Below, in pieces: positions 32,799 to 41,885 of a DNA stretch of 64,000 bases. Source of the stretch: Synergistales bacterium (GTDB taxonomy: Bacteria > Synergistota > Synergistia > Synergistales > Aminithiophilaceae); contig JAHDQY010000009.1 in NCBI GenBank assembly GCA_018433595.1, forward strand, positions 62,001 through 126,000, given 5' to 3'. Numbering within the stretch: the first letter of the stretch is position 1; each line of letters starts with the position of its first letter. Both the position numbers and the translations under genes were made by a program. Below the pieces are notes generated by a model. It saw only the letters and a list, made by a program, of their open reading frames with translations, did no database searches and was not told the DNA's origin.

Positions 32799-34501
32799 GG
32801 CTTTTCTCCCCTTTCGGAGCGATAACCCCGGCTGTCGATGAGACGGTCGCCCTCGTGGAAAGCGCCGAGGGGCGGAAGGAAAAGAAGCGTCGTCATGTCC
32901 ACGCCCTCGCATCGGAGCTCTCCCAGGGGCAAGCACCGCGCCGATTCGTCGTCCCGACCGGCGTTGTGGACGAGGAAGACGAAGCCTCTTTCAGCGAAAA
33001 TACGCCGAACTTCGGCCAGCTTCTCTTCAAGGCCCCGGCGGACCGGGTTGTAGAGGGCCACGGCCAGTCCCCCCGAGGCGGCTCCCTCGAGAGCGCGCAC
33101 CACATCGGGCCAGGGTTGGAGATAGTCCGAAAGAGAGATGCAGCTCAGACCGTTCGTGTAGGGAGCCCCCAGCAGGGTCGAGGCGGCCTGGAAGGCCGAG
33201 AGGCCGGGGACGAGCTTCACCGGAATCTCCCCGGCGAGGTTCAGGGCCAGACCGGCCATGCCGAAGAGGACGGGATCGCCGCCGGAGACGAGGGCGACGT
33301 CGTAGCCTTTGCGGGCAAGGTCGAGAGCGAGGCGGACGCGGCGCTCCTCCTCTCTCATGGTGAAGCCGTGTATGATTTTGCCTTCCTTGAGGCGGCGGGG
33401 AAGGCGCTCCAGATAGGGGCCGTAACCGACGAGGGCTCCTGCCTCTCCGAGGACCTTTTCGGCTTCGCCGGTGAGGAAGCGGGAATCACCGGGGCCCGTG
33501 CCGACGATGGCCAGTCTCCCGCGGAAGGCCGGCTTTTCCGCGGCGAAGGCGACGGTGACTCCATAGCCGCTGAAACGGGGCGCCAGAAGGCGGCCGAAGC
33601 GGGCGGCACAGGGCTCGGCGACGCCGGGCAGGTTGAGGTGGCGGGTGGCGGCGCTGGGTGAGAAGTCTCCCTCGACGGAGGAGACCTCCTCCCGTGAGAG
33701 AGGATGGAGGGGGAGGTTCAGCGCCGAGGCCGCCCCGTCGAACTCCGAATCCTCTGCCCTTTCGCGGAGGGTGGCGATACGGCGGAGTCCCTCTTTGCGA
33801 AGATCGAGGAGTTCCAGCCCCCGTTCAAGGGCCGTCAGAAGAGTTTCCCTTGATGCCCCGGGACGACAGCCCAGCCCCGCCGTCAAAAGAGGGGGGACGA
33901 GCTGGCACTGACCGGGGAGGAGGGGGAGTCGGTGCCAGGAGATGACGATGTCAGCTTCGTCGATGTCGAAGAGGCGGTTGTAGCCCCAGGGGAGGGGGAT
34001 ATCGCTCTCCAGGGCGGGGTCGATGAAGCAGGATAAAGCCCCTCCGTCGGCGAGACGTCCGTTGAGGCGAGGCAGCTCTTCCCGACCGACAAGAATCCAG
34101 CCCAGACGACGGGCGAGCAGGTCCGGCGCGATCAGTCCCTTACGGTCCGTCGCCGTCGTGGAAAGACATGGAACGGCAAGGATGGCAGCGCATCGCTGTG
34201 CCAGGGCGAGTCCCCCGGCGAGGTGGCTGCCGACAAGGGGGAGAACGAAGGCGCCGTCTTCGGGAATGACGATCAGGGCCGGGTCGTCGCTTTTGTCCTT
34301 CAGCAGAGGGGCGGCGAGGCGGATGAGGATGGCGGCGGCCCCGACGGCGATGAAGGCCTGAGCCTCGCCCCAGCGTTCCCTTATCGATTCGGCGGCACTC
34401 CCCCCAGGGAGGAAGACAGCACCAAGCTCTGCGGCGAGGCCTGATGCCAGCGCCTCACCTCGGTCGCTGAAGGCGATGACGAAAAGGGGTTTTTCACTCA
34501 T
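32795..34501 (-). CDS. Cobalt-precorrin-5A hydrolase / precorrin-3B C17-methyltransferase fusion (CbiG-CbiH)
   Basis: The 568-residue protein joins CbiG (residues 1-~335), which opens the delta-lactone of cobalt-precorrin-5A, and CbiH (about 340-568), which methylates C17 and contracts the ring. CbiG motifs include FIAVGAAAILIRLAAPLL(K) and GSHLAGGLALAQR; the C-terminal CbiG part has LTAGLGCRPGAS. CbiH shows AIVGTGPGDSRFLT, LVSGGDPVLFGMAGL and VPGLSAFQAASTLLGAP. ATG 34501 overlaps the cbiF end by eight bases. Both activities are needed on either side of CbiF. Confidence 0.93.
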   Translation of the reverse strand: MSEKPLFVIAFSDRGEALASGLAAELGAVFLPGGSAAESIRERWGEAQAFIAVGAAAILIRLAAPLLKDKSDDPALIVIPEDGAFVLPLVGSHLAGGLALAQRCAAILAVPCLSTTATDRKGLIAPDLLARRLGWILVGREELPRLNGRLADGGALSCFIDPALESDIPLPWGYNRLFDIDEADIVISWHRLPLLPGQCQLVPPLLTAGLGCRPGASRETLLTALERGLELLDLRKEGLRRIATLRERAEDSEFDGAASALNLPLHPLSREEVSSVEGDFSPSAATRHLNLPGVAEPCAARFGRLLAPRFSGYGVTVAFAAEKPAFRGRLAIVGTGPGDSRFLTGEAEKVLGEAGALVGYGPYLERLPRRLKEGKIIHGFTMREEERRVRLALDLARKGYDVALVSGGDPVLFGMAGLALNLAGEIPVKLVPGLSAFQAASTLLGAPYTNGLSCISLSDYLQPWPDVVRALEGAASGGLAVALYNPVRRGLEEKLAEVRRIFAERGFVFLVHNAGRDDESARCLPLGELRCEGVDMTTLLFLPPLGAFHEGDRLIDSRGYRSERGEKP

Positions 34502-35270
34502 GGCCAGGACGTGCCGGCCTGAAGCCGTGAGAGAAGGCCCCGTCGTAGAGGCGGCTTCTTCCTTCGGGGGGAAGAAGGCATTCGCCAACGATGAGGAGCG
34601 CGTGGTTTTCAATGGCGGCCTCTTCCATGGCGCGGGGGAGGTCGGCCAGAGAGGTGCGGATGATCCGCTCGTCAGGCCAGGTGGCCCGGTAGACGCAGGC
34701 GGCGGGCGTTGCCCCGTCCCGTCCCCCGGCGAGAAGGTCGTCGACGACGGCCTGGGCCTGACCGGAGCTGAGGAAGAGAACCAGCGTCGAGCCGTGGGCG
34801 GCGAGGCGATCGAGCGATTCGCCGTCGGGGACGGGGGTCCTGCCCTTGCGGCGGGAGCAGATCACCGTCTGAGTGCCGCCGGGGATGGTGTACTCGATGG
34901 AAAGGCGGGCCGCTGCGGCCTGGAAGCTGCTGACGCCGGGGACGACGGAGACGGCGACGCCCCGTCGGCGCAGGAGGGCGATCTGCTCTGCGATGGCCCC
35001 GTAAAGGCTGGGATCGCCGGTATGAAGGCGGACCACCCGCTGTCCTGCCTCTGCGGCCTCGACCATGAGGTCGATCTGGGTGTCCAGATCGAGAGAGGCC
35101 GAATCGACGCGGCGGCAGCCGTCGCCGCACCAGTCCAGAAGAGCCGGTGAGACGAGGCTCCCGGCGTAGAGGACGAGGTCGGCCCTCTCCAGCATTTCTT
35201 TGCCCCGGACGGTGATGAGACGGGGATCGCCAGGGCCGGCCCCGACAAAGACGACGGAACGTTCCGTCAT
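34494..35270 (-). CDS. cbiF: Cobalt-precorrin-4 C11-methyltransferase
   Basis: CbiF methylates C11 of cobalt-precorrin-4. The 258-residue protein has VFVGAGPGDPRLITVRG near the N-terminus, LHTGDPSLYGAIAEQ and VPGVSSFQAAAARL, all typical tetrapyrrole methylase loops, and YTIPGGTQTVI, which is typical of CbiF/CobM. ATG 35270 overlaps the cbiT stop (ATGA). Confidence 0.95.
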   Translation of the reverse strand: MTERSVVFVGAGPGDPRLITVRGKEMLERADLVLYAGSLVSPALLDWCGDGCRRVDSASLDLDTQIDLMVEAAEAGQRVVRLHTGDPSLYGAIAEQIALLRRRGVAVSVVPGVSSFQAAAARLSIEYTIPGGTQTVICSRRKGRTPVPDGESLDRLAAHGSTLVLFLSSGQAQAVVDDLLAGGRDGATPAACVYRATWPDERIIRTSLADLPRAMEEAAIENHALLIVGECLLPPEGRSRLYDGAFSHGFRPARPGHE

Positions 35271-35866
35271 GGTTTTTCCTCCTTTTTCGATTCCTTGTCG
35301 CACCAGACGAGGTAGGCCGGGTTGCCGCCCTGGAACATCCACGACGGTCCCAGCTTTTTCCCCTGGGCGGGGAAGACGTTCCAGGCCCCCGTCGGACCGA
35401 GACGTTCCAGGAACGCCAGAGCCGTCAGGGCCGTTTCGGGAAGGACGGCGGAGAGGACGAGCCGCCCGCCGTCGATGAGTTTCTCCCAGAGAGCGGCGAT
35501 GACGGCTTCCAGGTGGGGACCGTGGCCGCCGATGAAGGCCCGGGAGACTTCCGGCAGGGAGGCCAGGCCCTGAGGGGCGGCCTCGCCGACGAGGCAGACC
35601 CGTTCGGCGAGGCTGAAGCGGCGGAGGTTTTCCTCCGTCACCTTCAGTGCCGCCGGCGAAGGCTCCAGAGTCCAGATCCTTCCTCGTGGCCCGACGGCTT
35701 CGGCCAGAGTGGCGGTGATGCCCCCCGAACCGCTGCCGACTTCGATCACTTGCCGCCCCTCCAGAGGAGCCAGAAGACCGAAAACGAGGGCGCGGACGGG
35801 AGCCTTCGTGAGGGGGACGCCGTCGATGCGGTGAAAGAGGGCGTCGTCGCGCAAAACGGCGCTCAT
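35267..35866 (-). CDS. cbiT: Cobalt-precorrin-6B C15-methyltransferase (decarboxylating)
   Basis: CbiT methylates C15 and decarboxylates the C12 acetate side chain. The 199-residue protein is a class I SAM methyltransferase with VPLTKAPVRAL, VIEVGSGSGGITATLA (the SAM loop, about residues 41-56) and a GGHGPHLE stretch. ATG 35866 overlaps the cbiE stop (ATGA). A longer reading to 36184 lies inside cbiE. Confidence 0.94.
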   Translation of the reverse strand: MSAVLRDDALFHRIDGVPLTKAPVRALVFGLLAPLEGRQVIEVGSGSGGITATLAEAVGPRGRIWTLEPSPAALKVTEENLRRFSLAERVCLVGEAAPQGLASLPEVSRAFIGGHGPHLEAVIAALWEKLIDGGRLVLSAVLPETALTALAFLERLGPTGAWNVFPAQGKKLGPSWMFQGGNPAYLVWCDKESKKEEKP

Positions 35867-36480
35867 CGTTGGGTCACCCAGAGCAGGGCCAGGCGCCCCG
35901 TCGGCTCCAGAGAGGCGAGATGATCCAGGGTCCCCTCGAGAAGCCTCTCCGAAGGGAGGCCCAGGTCCCAGCCGAGAACGGCGTGACAGTGTCTCCCCAG
36001 GCGTCCGGCGATTTCGGCGATCTGGGCCGGGACCGATGGGGCCTCGCCGAGAAGGAAGACCACCTCCCCTTCGGGAAGCTCCTTGCCGAGAGGACGCCCG
36101 TGGATGGAGACAGTCGGCACCGAGGCCCAGCTCCTCCTGAGGCGGGAGGCGAGGATCTGGAGGCTCGAGATGCCGGGGATCCACCGGACCCTTTCGCCGA
36201 AATGACGGGCCAGGGAGGAGGCGAGGCTGAAAAAACCGGCATCTCCGCTGACGAGAACGGCCACGTCGCCCCTTTCAGCCAGGGCCTCGACGCGACGATA
36301 AAGGTCGGCCTGAGAAGGGAGCGGCTCCAGCGCCGCTCCCGGCGGGAGCAGAGGAGCGAAGCGCCCGTCCCCGATGAAGAGGTCGAGTTCTTTAAGCACC
36401 TTGCGGGCCAGAGGTGTCACATACTCCTCCGTCCCCGGCCCCATGGCGACGCACCAGATGATGCCTCTGCCTTCGATCAT
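35863..36480 (-). CDS. cbiE: Cobalt-precorrin-7 C5-methyltransferase
   Basis: CbiE methylates C5 in the last ring methylation. The 205-residue protein shows the tetrapyrrole methylase fold with CVAMGPGTEEYVTPLA at the N-terminus, VLVSGDAGFFSLASSLA and IPGISSLQILASRL. The start overlaps the cbiD stop (ATGA) and the end overlaps cbiT. CbiE and CbiT together match the single CobL of aerobic pathways. Confidence 0.93.
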   Translation of the reverse strand: MIEGRGIIWCVAMGPGTEEYVTPLARKVLKELDLFIGDGRFAPLLPPGAALEPLPSQADLYRRVEALAERGDVAVLVSGDAGFFSLASSLARHFGERVRWIPGISSLQILASRLRRSWASVPTVSIHGRPLGKELPEGEVVFLLGEAPSVPAQIAEIAGRLGRHCHAVLGWDLGLPSERLLEGTLDHLASLEPTGRLALLWVTQR

Positions 36481-37571
36481 GGCCGGGCCTCCAGCCGTCG
36501 GAGCAATTCCTCCACACCCTTCGAGGCGGCGACGATGCGGTCGGGGAGGGTGAAGAGGACGGCACCGACCTTATCGAGTGCCGGTGCGGCCAGGGCGGCT
36601 CTCTTGGCGGCACGCTCGGCCCCCGCCTTCAGAGCCGCATCGCGCCAGGGCCGGCCCTGGGAGATGGTGACGGCTTCGTCGAGCGTGTTCGCCTCCAGGA
36701 TGGAGGCGACATCGGAGGGGCCGGCCCCCTCCCGGGCGGCCAAGGCGGCGAAGGTCTCCCGCCTGCCGTCGCTGTAGCGGCTGTGGGTGTGGAGGGAGCC
36801 TCCGGCCACCTTCATCAGCTTGCCCACCTGGCCGACGAGAAGGATTCCCTTCAGGGGGAGCTCGGCGATCTTTTCCAGGGCGAAGCCGACATAATTGCTC
36901 ATCGTGACGATCCTTCCTTCGGCTATTCCGAGGTTCCGCGCGACGGCCCGGCCATAGTTGCCGGGAACAAGGCAGAGATCCCGGACTCCTTCGGCGGCCC
37001 GGACGGAAAGCTCACTGTGAATCGTCGCCACCAGGGCTTCGTCGCTCATGGGGACGACCAGGCCCCGCGTTCCCAGAATGGAAAGGCCCCCTTCGATTCC
37101 GAGACGGGGATTGTAGGTCTTTTTGGCCGCCTCTTCGCCGCCGGGGATGGAGAGGGTCACCTCAAGACCACCTTGGGCGGGAAGAAGAGGGAGAAGATGG
37201 CTGATCAGCAGCTCTCTCGGGCCGGGGTTGATGGCCGGTTCGCCGACGGCGACGGGAAGCCCCGGCCGGGTGACCCGGCCCACGCCGGGGCCGGCCAGGA
37301 GAGTCACTCCCTTTTTGTCCGTATGTCGCAGCGAGGCGACGACGGCAAGGCCCGAGGTGACATCGGGGTCGTCGCCGCCGTCCTTGACGACCCAGGCCTC
37401 GGTTCCTTCCTCGGTTCGTCGGACTCCGGCGAGCGGGACGGGAAGCCTTCTTCCCTCGGGGAGGGTGACCTCGACGGTGTCACGTCCCTCGCCGCGGAGC
37501 CAGAGCAGGGCACCCAGGGCTGCCGCTGTCGCTGCCGTTCCGGTGGTGAAGCCGTATCGGAGGGCTTTCAT
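36477..37571 (-). CDS. cbiD: Cobalt-precorrin-5B C1-methyltransferase
   Basis: CbiD adds the C1 methyl group, specific to the anaerobic pathway. The 364 residues begin MKALRYGFTTGTAATAAALGAL, with the YGFTTG(T/S)AA signature, and contain DDPDVT, GPGVGRVT and a KLMKVAGGSLHTHSR segment near the C-terminal third. The ATG at 37571 overlaps the cbiC stop by one base (TGATG); GTG 37574 is an alternative. Confidence 0.94.
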   Translation of the reverse strand: MKALRYGFTTGTAATAAALGALLWLRGEGRDTVEVTLPEGRRLPVPLAGVRRTEEGTEAWVVKDGGDDPDVTSGLAVVASLRHTDKKGVTLLAGPGVGRVTRPGLPVAVGEPAINPGPRELLISHLLPLLPAQGGLEVTLSIPGGEEAAKKTYNPRLGIEGGLSILGTRGLVVPMSDEALVATIHSELSVRAAEGVRDLCLVPGNYGRAVARNLGIAEGRIVTMSNYVGFALEKIAELPLKGILLVGQVGKLMKVAGGSLHTHSRYSDGRRETFAALAAREGAGPSDVASILEANTLDEAVTISQGRPWRDAALKAGAERAAKRAALAAPALDKVGAVLFTLPDRIVAASKGVEELLRRLEARP

Positions 37572-38197
37572 CACGGCTTGCCGAGGGCCAGGCGCAGCAG
37601 GGCGTTGACGGCGGCGGCGCAGAGGTTGGAGCCGCCTCGGGGGCCGCGGAGGGCGACCGCGGGAAGGCCCGAGGCGAGAAGACGCTCCTTGCTTGCTGCT
37701 GCGCCGACAAAGCCGACGGGCATGGCGACGATGGCCCTGACGGGAGCGCCATCGGCGGCCCTCTCCAACAGACGGGAAAGAGCCGTCGGAGCGTTGCCGA
37801 AAGCGAAGAGAGAGATCCCTTCGTCGATGGCGAGGTCCACGGCAGCCATGGCCCGGGTCTGCCCCGATGCGGCGGCTAGGCGGGCCACCTTTCCATCGTG
37901 GATGAGAGCCACCGGCTCCAAATTCGCCTCGCGCCGCAGGCCCGGAGAGATTCCCGAGGCGACCATGGAGACGTCACAGAAGACCGGGCCTCCTTCGGCA
38001 AAGGGGCGGGCCAATTCAGTCAGAGGACGGGTGGCGGCGATGAGATTGGCCAGGGAGAAATCGGCCGAAGCGTGGACGACGCGCCGCACCAGAGGGAGCA
38101 GGTCGGTGTCGATGCCGTAGGAGGAGAGAACGGAGTCGATGAGACCCAGGCTCGTTCTCTCTATCGTTTCGGGGTGATCCACATAAACGTCATTCAC
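37571..38197 (-). CDS. cbiC: Cobalt-precorrin-8 methylmutase
   Basis: CbiC moves the C11 methyl to C12, giving cobyrinate. The 208-residue protein has the catalytic His in RRVVHASADFSLA (residue 42 area), the CDVSMVASGI stretch, GNAPTAL and MPVGFVGAAASKE, all conserved. The start overlaps the btuF stop (ATGA). Confidence 0.95.
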   Translation of the reverse strand: MNDVYVDHPETIERTSLGLIDSVLSSYGIDTDLLPLVRRVVHASADFSLANLIAATRPLTELARPFAEGGPVFCDVSMVASGISPGLRREANLEPVALIHDGKVARLAAASGQTRAMAAVDLAIDEGISLFAFGNAPTALSRLLERAADGAPVRAIVAMPVGFVGAAASKERLLASGLPAVALRGPRGGSNLCAAAVNALLRLALGKP

Positions 38198-39069
38198 GGC
38201 AGGAAACCCTCCTTGGGGGGATAGAAAATGTCGAGCAGTCTTCGACCGCCCCGTTCCAGGCCCAGAAGAGAGGGGCGGCTCAGAAGCCCCTCCTCGATGG
38301 TTTCGACTCGCACATTCTTCAGGACCTTCATCCAGGGGCGGCGAAGAACGTCGTCGACAGTGGAACGGTTCATCGTCCCCTGCTGGAGAAGGTAGACATC
38401 CAGGCCTGATCGGGCGCTTTCAAGGAGGCGCTCGACTCCCCAGCTCATGACCGTTTGCGTCGGGCTCTCCTCTTCGGAGGCGATGTTCTCTCCGCCGGCG
38501 AGGGCGATCAGATGGGCTGCCCAGGAGCCTGGGGCGCAGGTGTGAAGCCGGTCCGCCGTGGCTTCGAGGAAGACCCGGGGGCGGGGGCCGTCGCCCCTTC
38601 GTCGAGCTGCTTCGCAGGCCAGCTCTTTGCGGATTGTCCCGGCACGTTTCAGGGCGCCGTCGGCATCGACGGCGAGAGTCTCGGCCAGGGTGCGGAGGTA
38701 GCTATCGAATTCCCCCCAGAGAGGTGGGTCGAGACAGAGAAGGGGAATGCCCGCCTCGCCGAGAATTCTTTCCAGGGCGGGGTTGAGGCGGAGGACGAGA
38801 GTTCTGACGACGACGAGGTCCGGTGCCAGCGAGAGGAGCTGTTCTCCGTTCACCTTGGGGGTCAGACGGGGGAGATGGGGGAGGAGGTCCCTGTCGTCAC
38901 TGCGGGAAAGGGCTACAAGACGATCTCCGGCTCCGAGGGCGACGATGTTCTCGCTGTGGCCGGGATAGAGAGAGACGATGCGTCGAGGCCCCTCGGCGGA
39001 GTTCTGTTGCGCCTGGAGAGGAAAGGCAAAGGTCAGGGCGATCATGACGGCAGCGATAAGGCACGCCAC
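38194..39069 (-). CDS. ABC transporter substrate-binding protein, BtuF/FecB type
   Basis: A 291-residue periplasmic-type binding protein for cobalamin or another metal chelate. It starts with a short hydrophobic export signal (MACLIAAVMIALTFAF, likely cut after LQA near residue 20) that is unusually poor in positive charge. RIVSLYPGHSENIVALGAGDRLVAL is the family N-lobe signature, and LAPDLVVVRT follows. GTG 39069 has AAGGAGGG upstream and lies 28 bases inside the ATPase gene. Cobalamin specificity is inferred from the operon. Confidence 0.87.
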   Translation of the reverse strand: MACLIAAVMIALTFAFPLQAQQNSAEGPRRIVSLYPGHSENIVALGAGDRLVALSRSDDRDLLPHLPRLTPKVNGEQLLSLAPDLVVVRTLVLRLNPALERILGEAGIPLLCLDPPLWGEFDSYLRTLAETLAVDADGALKRAGTIRKELACEAARRRGDGPRPRVFLEATADRLHTCAPGSWAAHLIALAGGENIASEEESPTQTVMSWGVERLLESARSGLDVYLLQQGTMNRSTVDDVLRRPWMKVLKNVRVETIEEGLLSRPSLLGLERGGRRLLDIFYPPKEGFLP

Positions 39070-39818
39070 AGAGTTTTCCCTCCTTCCGAGCGGTAGGCCT
39101 CGAAGGGGGTATCGTAAACCTCTTCGAGGATTGAGCCGTCCAGATCGGACGGCGTTCCGTGAAAAAGAAGTCTTCCGTCTTTGAGGGCGGCGATGGAGTC
39201 GGCCCAGCCCAGGGCGCTGTTGACGTCGTGGACGGTGATGGCGACGGCTTTCCCCTCCCGGGCGAGGTGGCGGAGGAGGCCCAGGACCCGAACGGCCTGA
39301 CAGGGGTCGAGGGCCGAGGTCGGCTCATCGAGAAGGAAGACGGCGGGGTCCTGGACGAGGAGCATGGCGATCATGACCCTCTGACTTTCGCCACCGGAAA
39401 GTTCCGTGACGGGGCGGAAAAGCAGTGCTTCGACTCCGACGGCACGAGCCGCCTCGACGATGCGGTCATCGTCTCGGCGGCGTCTCCTTTCGAAGCTTTG
39501 GCGGTGAGGAAGACGGCCCAGGTCGATGAGATCGCAGACGGCGAAGGGAAAGGAGACGATCGTTCTCTGCGGAAGGAGCCCCACCTTGAGTCCGAGGTCC
39601 CGCCGTTTCCAGCGTCGGAGTTCTCTGCCTTCCAAGGTCAGGCTTCCTTCGTAAGGGAGAAGCCCCGCCATGGTTCGTAGAAGAGTGCTCTTGCCGCTGC
39701 CGTTGGGGCCGATGACGGCTGTCAGATGTCCCTCGGGCAGGGAGGTTGAGATCTCTTGCAGCACCGTCGCCTCTTTGTAGGCGACGGTAAGCGCTTGGAG
39801 GCTCACGGCGGCTGTCAC
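39042..39818 (-). CDS. ABC transporter ATP-binding protein, BtuD/FecE type
   Basis: The 258-residue ATPase powers the importer with the adjacent permease. It has Walker A GPNGSGKST (about 38-46), Q-loop LLPQRT, the signature LSGGESQR, Walker B FLLDEPTSALD and the switch His in TVHDVNSAL. GTG 39818 overlaps the permease stop (GTGA). Longer readings upstream lie inside the permease gene. Confidence 0.9.
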   Translation of the reverse strand: MTAAVSLQALTVAYKEATVLQEISTSLPEGHLTAVIGPNGSGKSTLLRTMAGLLPYEGSLTLEGRELRRWKRRDLGLKVGLLPQRTIVSFPFAVCDLIDLGRLPHRQSFERRRRRDDDRIVEAARAVGVEALLFRPVTELSGGESQRVMIAMLLVQDPAVFLLDEPTSALDPCQAVRVLGLLRHLAREGKAVAITVHDVNSALGWADSIAALKDGRLLFHGTPSDLDGSILEEVYDTPFEAYRSEGGKTLWRALSLPS

Positions 39819-40816
39819 CGCCTGGTCCCCCGGAGCAGGATCCAGCAGAAGACGGGGCCGCCCAATAACGCCGTGACGACGCCTACGGGAAGCTCCCCCA
39901 GCCTCTGAGCCACACCGTCGGCGGCCGCCAGCAACGATCCTCCGCCGATGAAAGAGGCCAGCAGAAGAGGACGATGGCGGGGGCCGAGAAGGAGCCGCAA
40001 CAGGTGAGGGGCCACGAGACCGACAAAGCCGATGATGCCGAAGCGGGAGACGGTCAGAGATGTGGCGAAGGCTGCCGATGCGAGGAGAGACAGGCGGAGT
40101 CGTCGCTCCTCGATCCCCAGAAGAGTCCCTCGCTCCTCGCCGAGAGAGAGGGCGTCCAGTTCCTGCGCCAGGATGAGAGCCGGAACGAGAACGACCGCTC
40201 CGCCGATCCAGACGGCGACGGCGCCGGTCTTCGTCGCTCCGGCGAAGCCGCCCATGAGCCAAAGGACGATGGCTCCCAGACGGTCATCGGCCAGGGCTTT
40301 CAGAAGGGTGACCCCCGCCGAGAGGAAGGCGTTGACGATGATGCCCGCCAGAACCAGATAGGCCGTCGCGCCGCCTCCGGCTCGGGAGGCCAAAAACCAG
40401 GAGAGGCAGAGGGCGCCGAAGGCCCCGATGAAGGAGGCGGGAGTGACCCAGGCACCGCCCAAGAAGAAGCCGATGGCGGCACCGAAAGCTGCTCCTGAGG
40501 CGATTCCCAGGGTGTAGGGTTCGGCCAGGGGATTGGAGAGAAGCCCCTGAAGGACGACTCCCGAGACGCTCAGCGCTCCTCCGGCCCCGACGGCAGAAAG
40601 AAGGCGGGGCAGCCGGAGAGACCTCACGACAAGGAGTTCCGGGGAGCCGCCCTCGTCGGCGAGACCGAAAAGGAGCGCCAGAGCTCGGAGGGGGGCGATA
40701 TTCCAGTCGCCGCAGGTGATGCGGAAGAAAGAGACGAGAAGGAGAAGAGCCGTCAGGGCCGATAGCAGAAAGATGAGCCGCCGTGTCCTGCTGCGGCGAT
40801 GGTTCGTCAGTTCCAT
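39815..40816 (-). CDS. ABC transporter permease, BtuC/FecCD type
   Basis: The 333-residue protein has about nine to ten membrane segments. RLPRLLSAVGAGGALSVSGVVLQGLLSNPLAEPYTLGIASGA is the FecCD/BtuC signature region in parts, and FIGFVGLVAPHLLRLLLG is the family's C-terminal ATPase-contact motif. It is the second gene of the riboswitch-led operon and overlaps the ATPase gene. Cobalamin, cobinamide or another chelate could be the cargo. Confidence 0.9.
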   Translation of the reverse strand: MELTNHRRSRTRRLIFLLSALTALLLLVSFFRITCGDWNIAPLRALALLFGLADEGGSPELLVVRSLRLPRLLSAVGAGGALSVSGVVLQGLLSNPLAEPYTLGIASGAAFGAAIGFFLGGAWVTPASFIGAFGALCLSWFLASRAGGGATAYLVLAGIIVNAFLSAGVTLLKALADDRLGAIVLWLMGGFAGATKTGAVAVWIGGAVVLVPALILAQELDALSLGEERGTLLGIEERRLRLSLLASAAFATSLTVSRFGIIGFVGLVAPHLLRLLLGPRHRPLLLASFIGGGSLLAAADGVAQRLGELPVGVVTALLGGPVFCWILLRGTRR

Positions 40817-40855
40817 TGCGGTGTCATCGGCTCCTCTCCGTCGTCTTGGGGTCGC

Positions 40856-41737
40856 CTAGTCGAAAAGGGCCTTCAGGTGCTGCAGGAAAAGAGCGCGCAC
40901 TTCGCCGTTCTCCCCAAGGCCAGTGATGTCGGCGTCGACGCGGTAGCCGTGCTCTTTCAGCATGGAAAGCCACGACTGGGGGTCTTCCGCGTCGGCCATG
41001 TCGTTGCGGGCGTGGTCGCCGGCGACGATCATGAGGGGAACGAGGGTGACGCGGCGGGCGCCGCTTTTCTCAAGGCGGCGGGCCATGTCGTCGAAGGAGG
41101 GGAAACCTTCGACGGTCCCCACGAAGAAGCGGTCCGATACCTTTTCAAGGGCGAGCTGCATCTGACTGTAGAAGGCGTTGGCGCTGTGAGGCGAGCCGTG
41201 TCCCATGAAGACGACGGCCTGGTCGCCGCCGAGTTTGTCCTGATAGGTCCGATAAAGGATTGCGGCGAGATCGGCGCAGTCGTCGGAATCGGTCAGAAGG
41301 GGATTGCCGAGAGCGATTCTTTCGAAACCGTACTTACCGTCGATCGAGGCCAGGGCGGTGACGACGCGGGCGATATCGTCGAACTCCTCGCCGGGAATGA
41401 TATGGGTCGGCTGGACGTAGACATGGGTGAATCCGTCATCCTGCAGTTTCGCCAGCGCTTCCATGGGAGTGGGGATGTACAGGCCTTCCTCTTTCACGAT
41501 TTTGTGCCTGATGATATTGGAGGTGTAGGCCAGCCGCACCTCCGTATCGGGAAAGGCTTTGCGGGCTTCATCGACGAGGGCGTCGATGGCATGGCGGGCT
41601 TCCGGCATGGATGTGCCGAAGGAAACGACGAGAATCGCCTTTCGGGGCTCTTGTTCCGCGCCGTGGCCATGGGCGAAGGCGATGCCGCTGAAGGCGAAGA
41701 GGGCGGCCAGGGGGAGCAGGATCAGCAATTTTTTCAC
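40856..41737 (-). CDS. cbiK: Sirohydrochlorin cobaltochelatase, predicted exported
   Basis: CbiK inserts Co2+ into sirohydrochlorin. The 293-residue protein begins with a clear Sec signal (MKKLL, hydrophobic core, likely cut after SGIAFA at residue 22) followed by HGHG. The chelatase domain has VVSFGTSMPEAR, the metal-site motif PTHIIPGEE with H112, and MGHGSPHSANAFY with H180 and H184. Periplasmic CbiK is known from Desulfovibrio vulgaris. GTG 41737 follows AAGGAGG. It is the first gene after the cobalamin riboswitch and the only chelatase gene in the window. Confidence 0.92.
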   Translation of the reverse strand: MKKLLILLPLAALFAFSGIAFAHGHGAEQEPRKAILVVSFGTSMPEARHAIDALVDEARKAFPDTEVRLAYTSNIIRHKIVKEEGLYIPTPMEALAKLQDDGFTHVYVQPTHIIPGEEFDDIARVVTALASIDGKYGFERIALGNPLLTDSDDCADLAAILYRTYQDKLGGDQAVVFMGHGSPHSANAFYSQMQLALEKVSDRFFVGTVEGFPSFDDMARRLEKSGARRVTLVPLMIVAGDHARNDMADAEDPQSWLSMLKEHGYRVDADITGLGENGEVRALFLQHLKALFD

Positions 41738-41801
41738 GAAAAGAACCTCCTTATAAAGTCAGGGAACAAAAAACGAGAGCTCCAAAGGGGTTGCCGCACC
41801 G

Positions 41802-41835
41802 AAAAGGGGGCCGCAGCATTCGCCACGGCCCCCTC
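41802..41835 (-). terminator. Terminator of the cobalamin riboswitch expression platform
   Basis: On the minus strand GGGGGCCG and CGGCCCCC pair around a ~12-base loop, followed by TTTT. It lies between the riboswitch and cbiK. Flanking GTTGCC/GGCAAC could extend or compete with the stem. Confidence 0.65.
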
Positions 41836-41885
41836 AAGAAGGCAACTTGTGGCGTCCGCCCACGCAGACATCACCTCCGATCACC

